64,000 nt of DNA, taken from positions 434,001 through 498,000 of the forward strand of contig JALJCO010013386.1 of NCBI GenBank assembly GCA_023101725.1, in the 5' to 3' direction. A program made the translations under genes and the position numbers. The notes beneath the pieces were generated by a model that did no database searches, had not been told where the DNA came from, and saw only the letters and a program-made list of their open reading frames with translations. The DNA is from Atherinomorus stipes. Its lineage: Eukaryota > Chordata > Actinopteri > Atheriniformes > Atherinidae. Of the stretch, positions 11,673 through 22,473 are shown piece after piece. Position 1 is the stretch's first letter; each line of letters opens with the position of its first letter.

Positions 11673-13657
11673 GTATGTATATATAAAGTTTAAAATTGTA
11701 AGGTTTTTTTGTTTTTTTTTATAGTAAAATTTGAATCCTGATTGAAACTGGAATGACTAAAATTGTGTCCCATTGAAGCAGGTGAACATGAACACAAGAA
11801 ACAACTAAAGAGTAAAACACACACACAAGCACACACAACTAATTAAGGATATAATCTCGGGAGGAATTCCAACAATGTGTATTCCTTGCCATTCATTTTT
11901 AGCCGCTGAATAGCGCGCGCGCACGCAGCATGAGCAGGCTGTCCCAGTTGTATAGGTGCATGAGAACTGTGCACCAGGATTCATCTCAGGTAAGAAACCT
12001 GTTCTTACTTGACTCTCCTTTCCTTTCCTTTCCTTCCCCTCCGCCCTTCCTCCCTTCCAGCAGCTGCATTCCTCCCTCCGCGGTTAGCCTACACCTAATG
12101 ACCGCTATCTCTTTCCCTTCTTGCCCTCCATCATTTCCTCGCCAGCACGTTAATCACTCCAACACATGGGCCCCGGGGCCCAGTGGTTAAAATAAGCCCC
12201 GCCTGACACTTCCACTGGCAGATTAACACGACAGCATTAACAGGTGCCACACTGCTATTCTTTGTAGACACACACACACACACACATAGTGGCTGAGTGG
12301 AACCACCACTTCTATACACTGGATGCAGTGCTGCATGCAGCTCAGGGGCTGCACGATGCCGAACATGATCAGAAACAGTTAAACCTTTGTGTTGTAGCAG
12401 CGTATCTGGGTGGGAGAAGTTGCTGGAAATGCACGAGGCTACTTTTGCAGAGGTGTGCGTAACAATATTATTTCCCAAATGCAACTGCAAAGAGAGAAAG
12501 AGAGAGGGGAGAGAGAAAAGCAAGAGAAAAATAAAACACTTACAACACTCGCAGATGCTTCAGTCCTGCAAAATCCGCCTTGGTGATTTTAGTCAGGTTG
12601 TTCGCATTCAGGTCCCTAAACAGAAGCGTGGTTGAAGATGGCGATGTTAGAATATGACAAAAGAGAGAGAGAGAGAAAAGAAAAAAATATTTAATAAAAA
12701 AAGGACACTGCTTGTGAAGGGATGAAGGTTTTTTTGTAACTTAGTGTACTGATTTGTCATTTGAGCGTCAGAAACTGAGTAGTTACGGCTGTTGCACTGG
12801 GCAAACGTTAGTTTCATCGTGGGGTCTTTGCCTGATAAAACACTGCTTGTTTGACTCAAACTCCACTTGTCCAAATCCGTTTTTGATTAACTTGCTGGTC
12901 TCCAGACAAACCGATGTGGTCGACGAGGCTGTGGTAATGCAACAGTGCGAAACCACCAGCACGACCACAGCAGCGCCCAACTTCTGATCCGACATCAACA
13001 GTGACTTGTCTTGACATTATATATAATCTATAGTAACTAGCCTATATCTTCATCACTTACATGACACATTTAAAAAATGATATCAGGTGTACTTTGAGGC
13101 GTGTACGCACTGAGGAGTAGGTAGGCTATATTTGATGTTTCTCTACAAAGCCATGCAGTATTTCAATGTAGCTCCCAAAGTATACTACTCTTAAAAAATG
13201 TAATCGTAGCATTTGGTACAAGAATAACGTCATAAATAAATACTAAAACTAATCTTAATCACTCTACATCAGTGGGTGATAACGTAATCAAGCTCATCAT
13301 ATATTTAGAGAATCCTGAAATTATTTAGACGACTAAACTTCTTGTTATTCAGACTAATTACCAGTAGCTACCATGGTTTTCTTTGTTTTGTTTACTTGTT
13401 GTGATCAAACAGATGTGAAATATTATAGGTCCAACTCTCCGTACTTACAGTCTCTCCGCGTTTCGGGGTATGTTCCTGGGCACGTTGCGGAGTCCCTGCC
13501 CATGACAGTCCACTGTGGTCCCGGTACAAGAACACTGGGCCGGGCAAGGCTGACCGCTTGCCCCGCTGGACAGGACGAAGACCAGTGCCGTCACCAGCAG
13601 CCGTGACACTGTTGCAGAGGAGCTGCCAGGGCCAACGGGGCACAAAGCTCCCAACAT
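2517..13657 (-). CDS. slit2: slit2, 5' part (exons 1-4), secreted axon-guidance ligand
   Basis: Slit2 is a large secreted leucine-rich-repeat/EGF glycoprotein that binds Robo receptors and repels axons and migrating cells; Robo binding lies in the second LRR domain, not seen here. Exons on the minus strand are 13657-13449, 12615-12544, 9625-9554 and 2588-2517, together 425 nt or 141 codons plus two bases. Visible in order: signal peptide (residues 1 to about 35, hydrophobic core [10 protein letters not shown]), LRRNT cap with CPAQCSC and TVDCHG (Cys 38, 42, 44, 51), then three 24-residue LRRs. [15 protein letters not shown] and [15 protein letters not shown] match SLIT2; SLIT3 has LEDNQ and SLIT1 has MENQIGAVERGAF at these places. 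All introns are GT-AG and phase 2. The gene runs off the left edge, so about 90% of the usual roughly 1,500 residues is missing. Paralogue choice comes from remembered family sequences, not a search. Confidence 0.93.
4488..4678. mobile_element. Palindromic hAT-type MITE, copy A
   Basis: The ends are CAGGGGTGTCC and GGACACCACTG. The flanks are CTTCAGAC (4480-4487) and CTTTAGAC (4679-4686), an 8-bp target duplication with one mismatch, as expected for hAT. The interior is a long imperfect palindrome: cctgcaggttttcc and cacacctgactcaaat are mirrored further right. Related copies lie at 8783-8993 and 53689-53893. It has no coding capacity. Confidence 0.8.
6895..7200. other. GC-rich block in slit2 intron 3
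   Basis: This stretch is rich in runs such as ccccgccttgccc, cctgtggggggcag and ccaacccccaagaggccggaggcc, unlike the AT-rich intron around it. No frame gives a recognisable protein and no splice-bounded exon of the SLIT family fits. It could be a conserved non-coding or regulatory element, but that is inference from composition only. Confidence 0.3.
8783..8993. mobile_element. Palindromic hAT-type MITE, copy B
   Basis: It starts CAGGGGTGACCAACTCC and ends GGCCACCCCTG. The interior shares the mirrored cacacctgattcaaa / tttgaatcaggtgtg and ctgcaagttttaga / tctaaaacctgcagg arms with copy A. The target duplication is no longer clear. Confidence 0.78.
9554..9625 (-). CDS. slit2: slit2 exon 3 (second LRR)
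   Basis: This is a 72-nt exon. The acceptor ctctcacag precedes 9625 and the donor gtgagt starts at 9553. It encodes [20 protein letters not shown] and then LER. This differs from human SLIT2 at about one position and clearly less well matches SLIT1 and SLIT3, so it is the best paralogue diagnostic in the window. Confidence 0.93.
9773..9974. repeat. GA-rich purine tract with (GA)n
   Basis: Nearly pure purine on the plus strand, ending in gagagagag runs at 9938-9974. It makes long spurious serine/leucine-rich frames on the minus strand. Confidence 0.85.
10704..11035 (-). mobile_element. Non-LTR retrotransposon ORF2 C-terminal remnant
   Basis: Read on the minus strand, [20 protein letters not shown] and PLEVENITG correspond to the widespread fish LINE ending of the form RPRTRWRDY...W.RLGVPP.EL.EVAGER. 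Several frame breaks and stops show it is dead. The LINE clade is uncertain. Confidence 0.6.
11427..11471. repeat. (ATT)n microsatellite
   Basis: About 13 ATT units with one imperfection near the right end. Confidence 0.95.
11605..11685. repeat. (TA)n microsatellite
   Basis: About 29 uninterrupted AT units, then interrupted TA/TG units. It lies in slit2 intron 2 and is a likely unstable, cruciform-prone tract. Confidence 0.95.
12544..12615 (-). CDS. slit2: slit2 exon 2 (first LRR)
   Basis: This is a 72-nt exon. The acceptor gtttag precedes base 12615 and the donor gtaagt starts at 12543. Its first G completes the Leu codon begun in exon 1. It encodes [20 protein letters not shown] and then LRV, one LRR of the LxxNN.T.I...F.GL..L form. 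SLIT2, SLIT1 and SLIT3 all have a close equivalent. Confidence 0.92.
12616..13448 (-). other. slit2 intron 1 (833 bp)
   Basis: A short first intron between the signal-peptide exon and the first LRR exon. It contains purine-rich sequence near its acceptor end and no recognised repeat or gene. Confidence 0.85.
13449..13657 (-). CDS. slit2: slit2 exon 1 (start codon, signal peptide, LRRNT)
   Basis: The ATG at 13657-13655 is the first Met after an in-frame TAA at 13711-13709, so the start is well fixed. The peptide begins [14 protein letters not shown], has a hydrophobic stretch at residues 20-29, and a likely signal-peptidase site near Ala33-Gly35. The N-terminal cysteine cap follows (CPAQCSC...DCHGQGL) and then [11 protein letters not shown]. 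The exon ends with CT of a Leu codon before the donor gtaagtacgg at 13448. The signal peptide is somewhat longer than in human SLIT2 and differs in sequence, which is normal for this region. A GTG just upstream is in frame, but I see no reason to prefer it. Confidence 0.93.
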
Positions 13658-14512
13658 CACTGCGGCAAGTGGGGGGCCAATATGAGACCCGCAAAATGCT
13701 TTAAGAAATTACAAGGGCGTGAAAAAAGGGGGGAAAATAATAAAGCCTCGGAATTCCCGAGGGAGCGCACCAAACTCTGCAGGCAATGGGACGCTGTTCT
13801 CCTTTTCGTCGTCCTCCCTTTGCAGATGCGTGTTTCTCAAAACTCACGTTGTCAGTTTACATTTAGGTCTTCTTAGAGGGGCTATGTGTGTGAAGACTGC
13901 GAGGTAAGAGTTTGGTCCCACTGAACTGGAGACGAGACGGTAGACCTGCAGGGTGGCTGCGCTACAGCGGCGCAAACTTCCACATGTCCCCGGCATGCGG
14001 TGACCAGATCCTCCCAGTTTGTGCGCTGTGCCTGCGTGTTTGTGTATATGCGTGGATCCAAGCTCGTGAATTACCTTGATCCTTTATCTGATCCAAAAGA
14101 AAACCCTCTCAAGCACACACACTTTGTGTATATTCACGCACTCCAGGTAAGGCTGTCTTGGTTATTAATTCACAACACGCATCCGGCGTGGAAGCAGCCT
14201 GGTTCTCCCCCCAAAAAATAAAAAATTAAAACAAAAATGAGAAAGAAAAAAAGAAAAGAAAAGAAAATGAGAGGGAAGAGAAAAGTCACAAGAGATCACC
14301 GTAGCGGAGAGATATGATTCCGGCAGTATGGGCTATCAGTTGGCAGTCGCTGACGTGGGTGTAGTCAACATGAGTGGCAAAAAACCCGTGAGACACCAGC
14401 GCGCAATACTATAATCCAACTCGGCGTGGTGCGTCAAAGCGCTGCTCTCGAGTGTGTGAGAGGGAGAGAGGCAGACGGGAGCGGGCACGTCTGCTGCTGC
14501 GTCTGTTTAGGC

Positions 14513-14570
<58 letters not shown>

Positions 14571-14620
14571 CTACCTTTCACATGCGCGCGCACACACACA
14601 CGAACATAGCGTACAGGCAC
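13658..14620 (-). promoter_or_regulatory. Probable slit2 5' UTR and promoter-side region
   Basis: This lies immediately upstream of the slit2 start codon. It has more CpG than the rest of the window (for example around 13735-14000 and 14330-14500), includes the in-frame stop that bounds exon 1, and ends against a CT/GA tract. I cannot place the transcription start; no convincing TATA box is visible. The role is inferred from position and composition. Confidence 0.45.
14515..14567. repeat. (CT)n/(GA)n microsatellite upstream of slit2
   Basis: About 26 uninterrupted CT units. On the slit2 sense strand it reads (GA)n. It sits about 0.86-0.91 kb upstream of the start codon and is followed at 14583-14602 by an alternating GCGCGCGCACACACACAC run. 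Confidence 0.97.
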
Positions 14621-15184
14621 TGCGTATTCCCCTAAAAGCAGGTTTCCAGCTGACTGTCTGTCAAACAGCAACAGTTTGACCTCGGAGGGGGACTCTTCTC
14701 TCCGCAGTGTCCCGGTCACCTGATCAGCTGTTCAGCTGGAAGACGACGAAGTTTTTTACTGAATGAGGAAAGCACGGAATACATAAATAACTAAATTCAT
14801 GGTTAAATAAATAAACACAAACAAAACAAACTTCAGATCCCTGAATTTTCGCTGCTGAACTAAAAATGAAGCTGGTAATGGAAAAATAATGAAACACCGC
14901 AGTCAAAGGTATGGGCACGCTTTCCTGTTGGATTTAATGGGAACTGTTCTGTGAACAGCAGTGACGATCAGTTTAAGCAAACAAATAGGCCTACTACAAA
15001 TTATAAGAAAGCCTCATAGGATAAGAATTGTGAAACTTAATAGATCCTCAAGGTCTAAGCATGACTGTAGCTGTAAAGTCTTGAGCCACCCCCATTTCTT
15101 TTGCACAAAAATTAAGAAATAGATGCGGGGATTTATTGAAATATACTGTATGCAAGCCAAAATAGAAATGCTTATTAGTCACAG
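14621..15184. other. Intergenic, nothing recognised
   Basis: AT-rich sequence upstream of slit2 with no repeat family or coding sequence that I can name. Confidence 0.6.
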
Positions 15185-15430
15185 AGTTTGTACACCTCTA
15201 AGGAACTTAAAAGTCTACATTTAATCCATGAGATTACTTTTAGTTTTAAAGGAAGCTTGAGCCCTCTTAGTTACGGTTTCTTGTAATGTCTTTAGTCTTC
15301 AGAAATAGTTCCTCAGGCTTCTTGAAGCATATTTCAAAGCTCTTCTTAGGGTGTTTGCTGCTTTTTGTTCTGTTATCTATCACAACGATCCCACACTGCC
15401 TCAGTAATGTTGAGGTCTAGTCTCCAGGGA
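15185..15430 (-). mobile_element. Tc1-type transposase C-terminal remnant
   Basis: On the minus strand the sequence reads DLNIIEAVWDRCD, the third catalytic (Glu) block of Tc1/mariner DDE transposases (DLN.IE..WD), followed by a degraded tail resembling KEEL..LQEA...I. Stops interrupt it. The inverted repeat end is not clear. Confidence 0.65.
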
Positions 15431-17565
15431 GGATACATAGCTCTGTAAGACCTGTTTTCACAGATTTTCAGTCCAGTTCTTGTGTCATTCAGCATACCTC
15501 AGCATCTCAGTGCATCTCTTTGCATTTTTTCCTTTTTCTTATCACTTTCATTTTTTTTCTTTTACGGAATACCTCTTCTTTTGTCATTCACTTGTTCAGT
15601 TTCCCCAAAATTGTAAGGGCACACTGCACACCATGCTAGAATATGCCAAGCTTCCAACCAATAGCAGTTTGGGACTCATCTTCTTGGTGCTAAAACAACA
15701 TTTCATGCCTGTCAAACTGTGTTATCTTTGGCAATTTCAACTCCAGGAAAAGGGAGGAAAATTATCTCTTTTTGCAAGCTGTCTCAAACTGAAGACACAA
15801 TTTAAAGTAAGTTCTGTTTTTGGTCAGGTTGCTGACTTTTGTGATATGTGTAGGCACTTAACTACTTCACCCTCATAGGCGACTTTTTATGCCTGCATGA
15901 TTCAGTAGGTCAGGGTTAAGTGGCTTAAACAAATACACAAAAAGATGCATTCCTCTGAAAAAAGTCAGGTATAAGAAGATATGGAGAACTTTTGTTCAAG
16001 AATGACGGCAAGAAAAGTGCTGGGAGGCAAAAATATGATTAAATAAGGGTGACTCAAAGTATTCCACAGTATTGTATCAGTCTTGAATTCTGTCTTACTG
16101 CTACTGTATGTACAGTAGATGAAGGTCACCCAATTTTGAATGAAAACATAGCAACAAGTGGTATGTGATTTGATATTTTGGGCAAGAAAAGTAAAACTTG
16201 CTGTAAAATGAAAGCTTACCTTAAATGTATCTTTTACATGGATACAAATAATAAAATAAAATAACTTTGCTCATCAGCTGCAGAAATTGAGAAACAAGAG
16301 GAATGTGGATGCAATAATGCTTGCAACAAATTTTTAATCAATGCGTGTTCTTAAATTATAACATTTTTAAAAATATATATTATCAGTGTTTTGTCAATGG
16401 AAAGATTGTGAGATGTTTTTCAAGTTTTTCAAATTTCACGGTAACTTTAAAATGCATATTTTTTTTCAAGTCAGTCTATTCATAACACAAAGTAACAGCT
16501 GGTTCATGGATTGCTTCAATTTAGACTCTTTGATACAACACGTGATTGAGCTCTGGTTCACCCATATTCTTTAAGCTGTCCTTATTGGTCCTGAAATTTG
16601 GCTTCAGTCTAAATTTGCCATGTTTTATAACAAGGTCCCATGGACATTTTTGTCACGATTAAACTGTTTTCAAGTCTAGAAAAGGAGATCCGTATTTTAT
16701 GTGCCATGTGACAATGCCAAAAATTCAGAACAGTTGTCAGAATGGAACGGTTGGAGGAGGTCAGCTGTACGGTTGCAAAGTCCAGAATAGTTAGATGCAA
16801 AGAGTGGGGAAAGGACTAGAAAGGACTGGAGTTATACATGCGTTTTCTGTTTGCGTCTATTTGCTCATGACATGGTGCCGACAGTTTTGTGCTCAAAACA
16901 TTTTAGAAAACAACCATGAGACTGAGCAGAGTTCTCGGACCCCTGCAGTGAGAATCCAGATCGTTCAAGATTTAGAAAATCCATGAGATCGTGCCCTTAG
17001 TTCATTAGATGAATAAGGTCCCCAAGAATAACACACACATTTGTAAAGCATATATGTGACAGATGTTTGGGTGAAAACTAAGTTAAACCAAGACTACTGC
17101 CTGCAAGAGTCTGAGACAGGATTGTGTTAAGACACAGAAGGTTGCAATTTTCTCAGCATCTAAAATGCATGAAAGCACAGCAGCCTTCATCGTTCCCCAT
17201 CACCTTTATCACACTTGTTCTACATCTTTCTGCTCAGGTAAACCTTGTATCCAGTCAAATAGGTGACCAGCAAGCTAAAGGTCACTAGAAACAAGATCTA
17301 AGGTTCTCTCCATCTGTGCGACACTCACATTCAGGCCTACGGTAAGTCTGCCAGACAAGAGCTTTTTTTTTATTAGATGTAAGTGGTAAGTGAAATCTTC
17401 TGTTCTGATAACATAAAGATTGGACTTTTGCTGGCCACAATTCCCATTTGCATGTGTGGAGGAAACTAATCACTTTGCATCAGTTTATTTGCACCATCCT
17501 TACAGCCAAACACGGTGATGGAAGCATCATCAAGGGATTAAAGGCCTTTTCACACCATAGGCCGA
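15431..17565. other. Intergenic, nothing recognised
   Basis: No gene, splice-bounded exon or named repeat is visible here. The stretch after 15431 may include more of the adjacent Tc1 remnant. Confidence 0.55.
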
Positions 17566-17715
17566 GCTAGAGGGTGGGCAGGGGGGCACTGGACCCCCCT
17601 GACATTGGATTGGCCCCCCCAGGTGCCCCCCCAGATGACTGACATGTCACAGCACCCGGTCATTCCTGTACAGTAGTTTGCACTATGTTGTAGGTGGCGA
17701 TGTACTCATTTTAAT

Positions 17716-18074
17716 AGGGATGCACCATTATTTAAAACCGATACTGATAAACGATAAATTTCAGCTACTAAAGGCCGATACCGATAAAATTCTAACTTTA
17801 TGGGGTAGTTTGTGTCTAAAATAAGATGGGGAAAGTGGTTTGGAAGCAGTTTGGGGCCTCCTGTGTGAAGCAGCAGCTTTGTTTCCCCAATCGCAATATC
17901 TCAGCGAGAAAAGCATAAAAGTGGGATTTTCCACTTCTGCATGTCCGATCTTAAAAATTCCAACTTTATGGGACATAAATTGGGGTGAGTCGTCATATTG
18001 GACTTATCGGAATGACGTCATAATATTCTGTTATCAGCCCGATAATTATCAACCTGATAATTATTGTGCATCTT
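17716..18074. mobile_element. hAT-like MITE ('agggatgcacc' type)
   Basis: It begins agggatgcaccattattt and ends ttattgtgcatctt, imperfect inverted ends of the type seen in fish hAT MITEs. The interior has repeated 'ccgataccgataa' / 'gataattatcaacctgat' motifs near both ends. No coding sequence is present. Confidence 0.55.
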
Positions 18075-18279
18075 TACATTTTATTGCTGCTTTCATGTGA
18101 GATGGGAAAGATGATTCTTTCCACTTGTGATGTGGAAATAACCATTGTGTTGTGTTCAAATGCTTTTGTGTTCGTAGTAAAGTGAAACACTGGAGGCTAT
18201 CCTCAAATGACTGTTGGCCAACATCTGCTATAAGGAAGTAAAACCCAACAATCACAGTATGATGTGGCTAACTGATGGA

Positions 18280-18705
18280 TTGTTACAGGGAGGTAACCTT
18301 AAAACTACTGAGCTTCATCATCTTCAGTTTTCTGGGAGTTTGTTCCACATGTGAGGAGCTTAAAAACTGAACGCTGCCTCTTCAGGTTTAGTTCTGACTC
18401 TGGGAACAGAAATTTGGTCCTAAACCATTCAGCGCTGGTACACTAACAGCTGGATTCTGAAATCAATTCTTTGTCAAACAGAAAAACCAGTGTACAGATC
18501 TGAGGACTGGATCAGCAGCATTCTGGACTAACTGCAGCTGTCTGATGGACTTTATAGGTAGACCTGTATGGACAGCATTACAGTACTTGTAGACTACTAA
18601 AGATGAATGCATGGAACAGTTTTTCTTAGTCCTGCTGAGACATCGGTCCTTTAATGTGATGCTGAAATTCAGGTCTGAGTCCAGGACTAGTCCCAGATTT
18701 CTGTC
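18280..18705 (-). mobile_element. L2-type LINE ORF2 C-terminal remnant (antisense)
   Basis: The minus strand contains NLGLVLDSDLNF, then KSIRQLQLVQNAA, PALNGLGPNF and HVWNKLPEN, in the order found in the C-terminal half of L2-type LINE ORF2. Several stops and small deletions are present. It probably belongs to the same broad family as the plus-strand copy at 46600-47245. Confidence 0.7.
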
Positions 18706-18945
18706 TTGTTAGTTTTTAACTGGTAAACCAACGGTTGCAGCATTTTCTTCATATAGCAGCACTTTTAAAGGATAAAAACACAGTGTGTCAAACATGCAGT
18801 TAATCGCCAATGAAAACTTTAATCGGTGCCCATCATGAATATGATTGAAAGTACTGTTACTGTGTTAGTTGTCATTCTTATAGTGGACCCCCCAGAGATA
18901 GCCTTGGTCCCCTCCAACAATAAAAGTCTGGCTCCGCCACTGTTT

Positions 18946-20860
18946 CACACCAGGACTGATGTGAATAAATGGCATAAAATTGCACATTTGTCTATACACA
19001 CATACTCCGATGCGAAATTACGAAGATGCAAGAACAAACTCGGATTTGTTATTCTAGGGGAATGTGACAACATGCAGAGTGCAGTCACGGAGGGAGAGGC
19101 GGGCTGCAAGGTAAATGTCTGGATGCTGAAGAACAGCTGATCTCACCATGGAGATGCCCAATGCAGATTTTAAATATAACACCAAGCTAATAACCTCGAA
19201 TGGCTACAAAATATAGGGGAAACACTGCTACTTCAGCTGTGGTTTTTTTTCCCTTCGTTTGCCAAACAAGAGTCCTGTGACACAAAGATGAGAACACCTG
19301 AGCCATAATGATACAGTAGCAGCTTCTCTGATTGGTGTATTGTGTATCTGTTACATTGTTGCTATCTGTTAATATTAAGAAAATTGACCTCAGTTTGAAA
19401 AAATAAACATCTCAATATCGCTAGATGGAATTTTGTCACTGATATGAACGTTTCTGTTTACTTGACATTGATTGGATTAAAGCTGTTGCCGTGTGAATCT
19501 TTAAGACAAAATATTCAGAGTAGGTGTGTAAAGGCCTTTAGACAGACGAAATGATGGATTTGGTAAATATGATGTAAAATTTTTCCAGCGCACTCAGGCA
19601 CAGAATTTGAAAGTTAAAATTTCAACAAAAGAATAACTTGACTAACTGTACGTTCAGACCAAAAGCGGCAAGGATGCCGGAAGTTAATACATTTTCAATG
19701 AGAGTCAAGAATCCTGAGCGGCAAATGCGTCTGCCACTGTCAGCCGCGCGTCCAAGGTGTCAAAAGTGGCATTGGATGAAAAGTTGAGCTTTGGTTAACT
19801 TTATGGTAATTAGCTATGATGCGGTTCAGCGGCAACCGGCGGCAGTCAATCAGAGTAGAGGTGAGCATATGGGCATTCAAACCAGGAAGACATCTTTGGC
19901 TGTTTTTATTTAAAAACTATCCATGTGACACAATTTTGAAGAGGGGTTGGGGTGTGTGTCTGTATGTGTTTTGTTTTTTGTTTTCAAAGACACAAAACAG
20001 AACTTTTAGACCTTAAAAATATGCATTTCTGATTCGTTTTGATGGCACACCAACATTCATTATGTGCATTTTTGAGCCGTCACTGCCTAGAGATGTCCCA
20101 GGGCTCAGAAACAGCAGTTTACCATCCGGGATGGGGCTACGACGTTGCAGCCGACGATTCGGTAAAGAGCCGCAAAGAAACATTACTGGAGGAAGAGAGG
20201 AAAAGAAAGAGAGGAAGCGACAGATCAAGAGTCACGATAAGACTGTCTTTTACTGGCTGAGTGAGCTCACAGTACAGGTACATTGCAAAATGGGTGCTGG
20301 TTTAGCTGTCGATAGGAGGCACATCACTGATAAAACTGCTAAAAGTTCCGTTGTGTGTCTTTAACTTAATTCCTTATAACAAAGATGCACAGAAACAATG
20401 TTAGAATAACATTATTGCTCTCACAACTTGTACTATCACAGCTGCTGCTGTGGTGCCAATATGGGCACATCTGTGTGTGGGTGTGTATACTGTATGTGAA
20501 ATGTTCAAACTTTTATACAATTTTTTTTATATACTTTTTTGGGTTACTTTTATACCTGGCTAATTTTCTTACAATATTTTTGTTCATGTTGCTTTTTATG
20601 GTGGCTTGTTGCAACATAATTTCAGGAATGTTCTTAAATGAGTAAGTTAAATCTAAATCTGAGTAGAAACAACAGACGTTAAGCGTCGACAGCCCTCAAA
20701 CCAAGTAATTCTCTTTGGCTGACTAACTTAAAATCTGTCTATTTTATTTGGAACTTTGTGGGGTATAGGACATTTATCTTAGAGCCAGTGGTGAACTGTC
20801 AGAGCCTCCTACGCCTTGAAAATGAAAAGAAAAAAAAAATCTCTCATTAAGAATAGTTTT

Positions 20861-20864
<4 letters not shown>
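18946..20864. other. Intergenic, nothing recognised
   Basis: No gene seen. A CG-containing stretch at about 19650-19860 ('accaaaagcggcaagg', 'cggttcagcggcaacc') looks like part of an unclassified MITE. Confidence 0.5.

Positions 20865-20915
<51 letters not shown>
20865..20915. repeat. (TA)n(CA)n microsatellite
   Basis: About 21 TA units followed by a few CA units. Confidence 0.95.
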
Positions 20916-21061
20916 TGTAAATATACATTTAATAATTTAATAATCAATACGTTTAATAGATTTTCCCTTGTCTGCGTTATAAGGTTGAGCCAACTGTCAG
21001 GATGTTATCCAATCAAAATCATCCATCTCTGTTAGGACCCGGTCAGGCTTTCATGAATCCC

Positions 21062-21193
21062 TGGTGCAGGCAAACGTATGTATTCTGGCTTGGAGAGTGA
21101 TGGGTAAATTGACCAATCACGGTTTGATTTTGTGTGGGCAGGACAAAAAAACCTCAGCTCTAGGCCTTCGTGAAGTCCTAACAACGTCACTGC
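21062..21193 (+). repeat. Dispersed repeat R1, copy 1
   Basis: About 132 bp that reappear inverted at 59624-59757. Shared words include tgatgggtaaattgaccaat and ggcaaacgtatgtattct versus their reverse complements. It may be part of a hAT element, because the other copy sits next to a hAT transposase remnant. Confidence 0.7.
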
Positions 21194-22102
21194 CATATAT
21201 TTGCAGGGTTTTTTTGTTTGCTAGTTTTTTTTTTTAATTATTTTCTGTTGTGGTGTTTTTTGTTTGTTTGTTTTTGTTTTTTTATCTGAATGCCATGCCT
21301 CAATTATCACTTTGCGGAAACTGTATTTTAACTTTATTTTGTATTTTGTTTTGTTTTTTTAGTTATTTTTTGTCGGGTCTAGTTAAATATGCTTACAGAT
21401 GTTGCTCCATGCATTATGCCATAAATCCTAATGCTGCTGTATAAATTACAGTACAGTATGGTGCAATGCAACAATATGCAAACTGTTACACTTCCCATTT
21501 TGCTACTTGGAAAGAGAATTGCTTAAATGAATGCTTAATGAGAATCATAGTGCAGGTAATGGATTATGATACGGCTTTGTATGCCTTCAAATTAATCATG
21601 TTTCTGAAGTTGTAAAATTTCAATGCTACAGTATTTTTATGATGTGAAAATGTCATGAACTCATCAAGAACAAAGATCTGTTATTCCCTGAAGTGAGACA
21701 GATAGATGACACTTGCATTGTCAATGAAGACAGGTGCCACTTGACAAAGTTGATTTACATTTCTCAGAAGAGGAGCTTGGAGACCTTCAACCACACTGTT
21801 CCATTTTTAGTGCATTTGCAAACTCAAAGACACAGTGTCCATGTTTTGCCATATAAAACAAGTGAGCAGTAAGACTTCAAAGATGATTTGGATTGCAAGT
21901 GGCTTAAGTCTTGTTGACTAACATTATTACGCAAATGATGAATGAAGGGAGGTCTGATTTTACATGGCATGGCATGAAAATGAACCAGTCTGTGGTGAGT
22001 TATGTTGACATGCAATAAATGGGCATAGAATAAGAATTTGTCCGACTGACACTCAGAGAAAGATCACTTTTGCACACAAGCTATTGTCAACAAATTAAAT
22101 GA
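21194..22102. other. Intergenic, nothing recognised
   Basis: AT-rich sequence without a gene or named repeat. Confidence 0.55.
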
Positions 22103-22473
22103 AGGCTGCCACAATTAGTTGATTAATCGACTGTCAGCTATCAAAATAGTCGACAACTAATTTCATAATCGACTAATCGTTTATTGTCATTAAGCTTTGT
22201 TTTTCCTCTCAAAATTACCACTGTACCTTCCGCTGCCTTGTCCGTCTTTCTGTCTGGTCATCTTTTCTTGAATTGTATATTGACATAAATTAACACACAC
22301 ACAAGCAGTCAAAAGTTTGGACATGTTTTTCGATTAGATTCAATGAGAAAGTGTCCAAACTTTTGACTGGTACTGTTAATATGCTATAATTTTCAGATGA
22401 TCCGATTAGTCGACTAATCGACAAAATAATCGCTGACTAGTCGATTATCAAAATAACCGTTTGTGGCAGCCCT
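22103..22473. mobile_element. hAT-like MITE ('aggctgccacaa' type)
   Basis: The ends aggctgccacaattag and ttgtggcagccct are inverted. Sub-terminal blocks repeat the attagtcgactaatcgac motif in both orientations, typical of fish hAT MITEs. A second small palindrome is nested inside (22305-22370). Confidence 0.7.
22305..22370. mobile_element. Mini Tc1-type palindrome nested in a hAT MITE
   Basis: The arms agtcaaaagtttggac (22307-22322) and gtgtccaaacttttgact (22351-22368) are inverted repeats about 30 bp apart. The 'cagtcaaaagtttggaca' end is a familiar Tc1-type terminus in fishes. It interrupts the MITE around it. Confidence 0.6.

Larger units (their letters stand above)
9626..12543 (-). other. 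slit2 intron 2
   Basis: About 2.9 kb with GT-AG ends. It holds a GA-rich tract just upstream of exon 3 (9773-9974), a LINE remnant (about 10704-11035), an ATT repeat (11427-11471) and a long TA repeat (11605-11685). I see nothing else recognisable. Confidence 0.8.
17566..18945. repeat. Composite repeat block with C/G-rich ends
   Basis: The left end (17566-17640) has strings of C such as ggacccccctgac and ggccccccca. The right end (about 18883-18945) has gtggaccccccagagat and ctggctccgccactg. These look like the two ends of one old interspersed repeat into which the hAT MITE and the LINE remnant inserted. The pairing of ends is inference. Confidence 0.35.

Noticed and set aside
12000..12120. 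Pyrimidine-rich sequence as a splice acceptor for an extra slit2 exon
   Set aside because: It is on the plus strand, opposite to slit2, and no LRR-coding sequence follows on either strand.
2517..13657. Gene could be slit1 or slit3 instead of slit2
   Set aside because: Exon 1 alone is ambiguous, but [21 protein letters not shown] and the [10 protein letters not shown] ending fit SLIT2 clearly better than the other two as I remember them.
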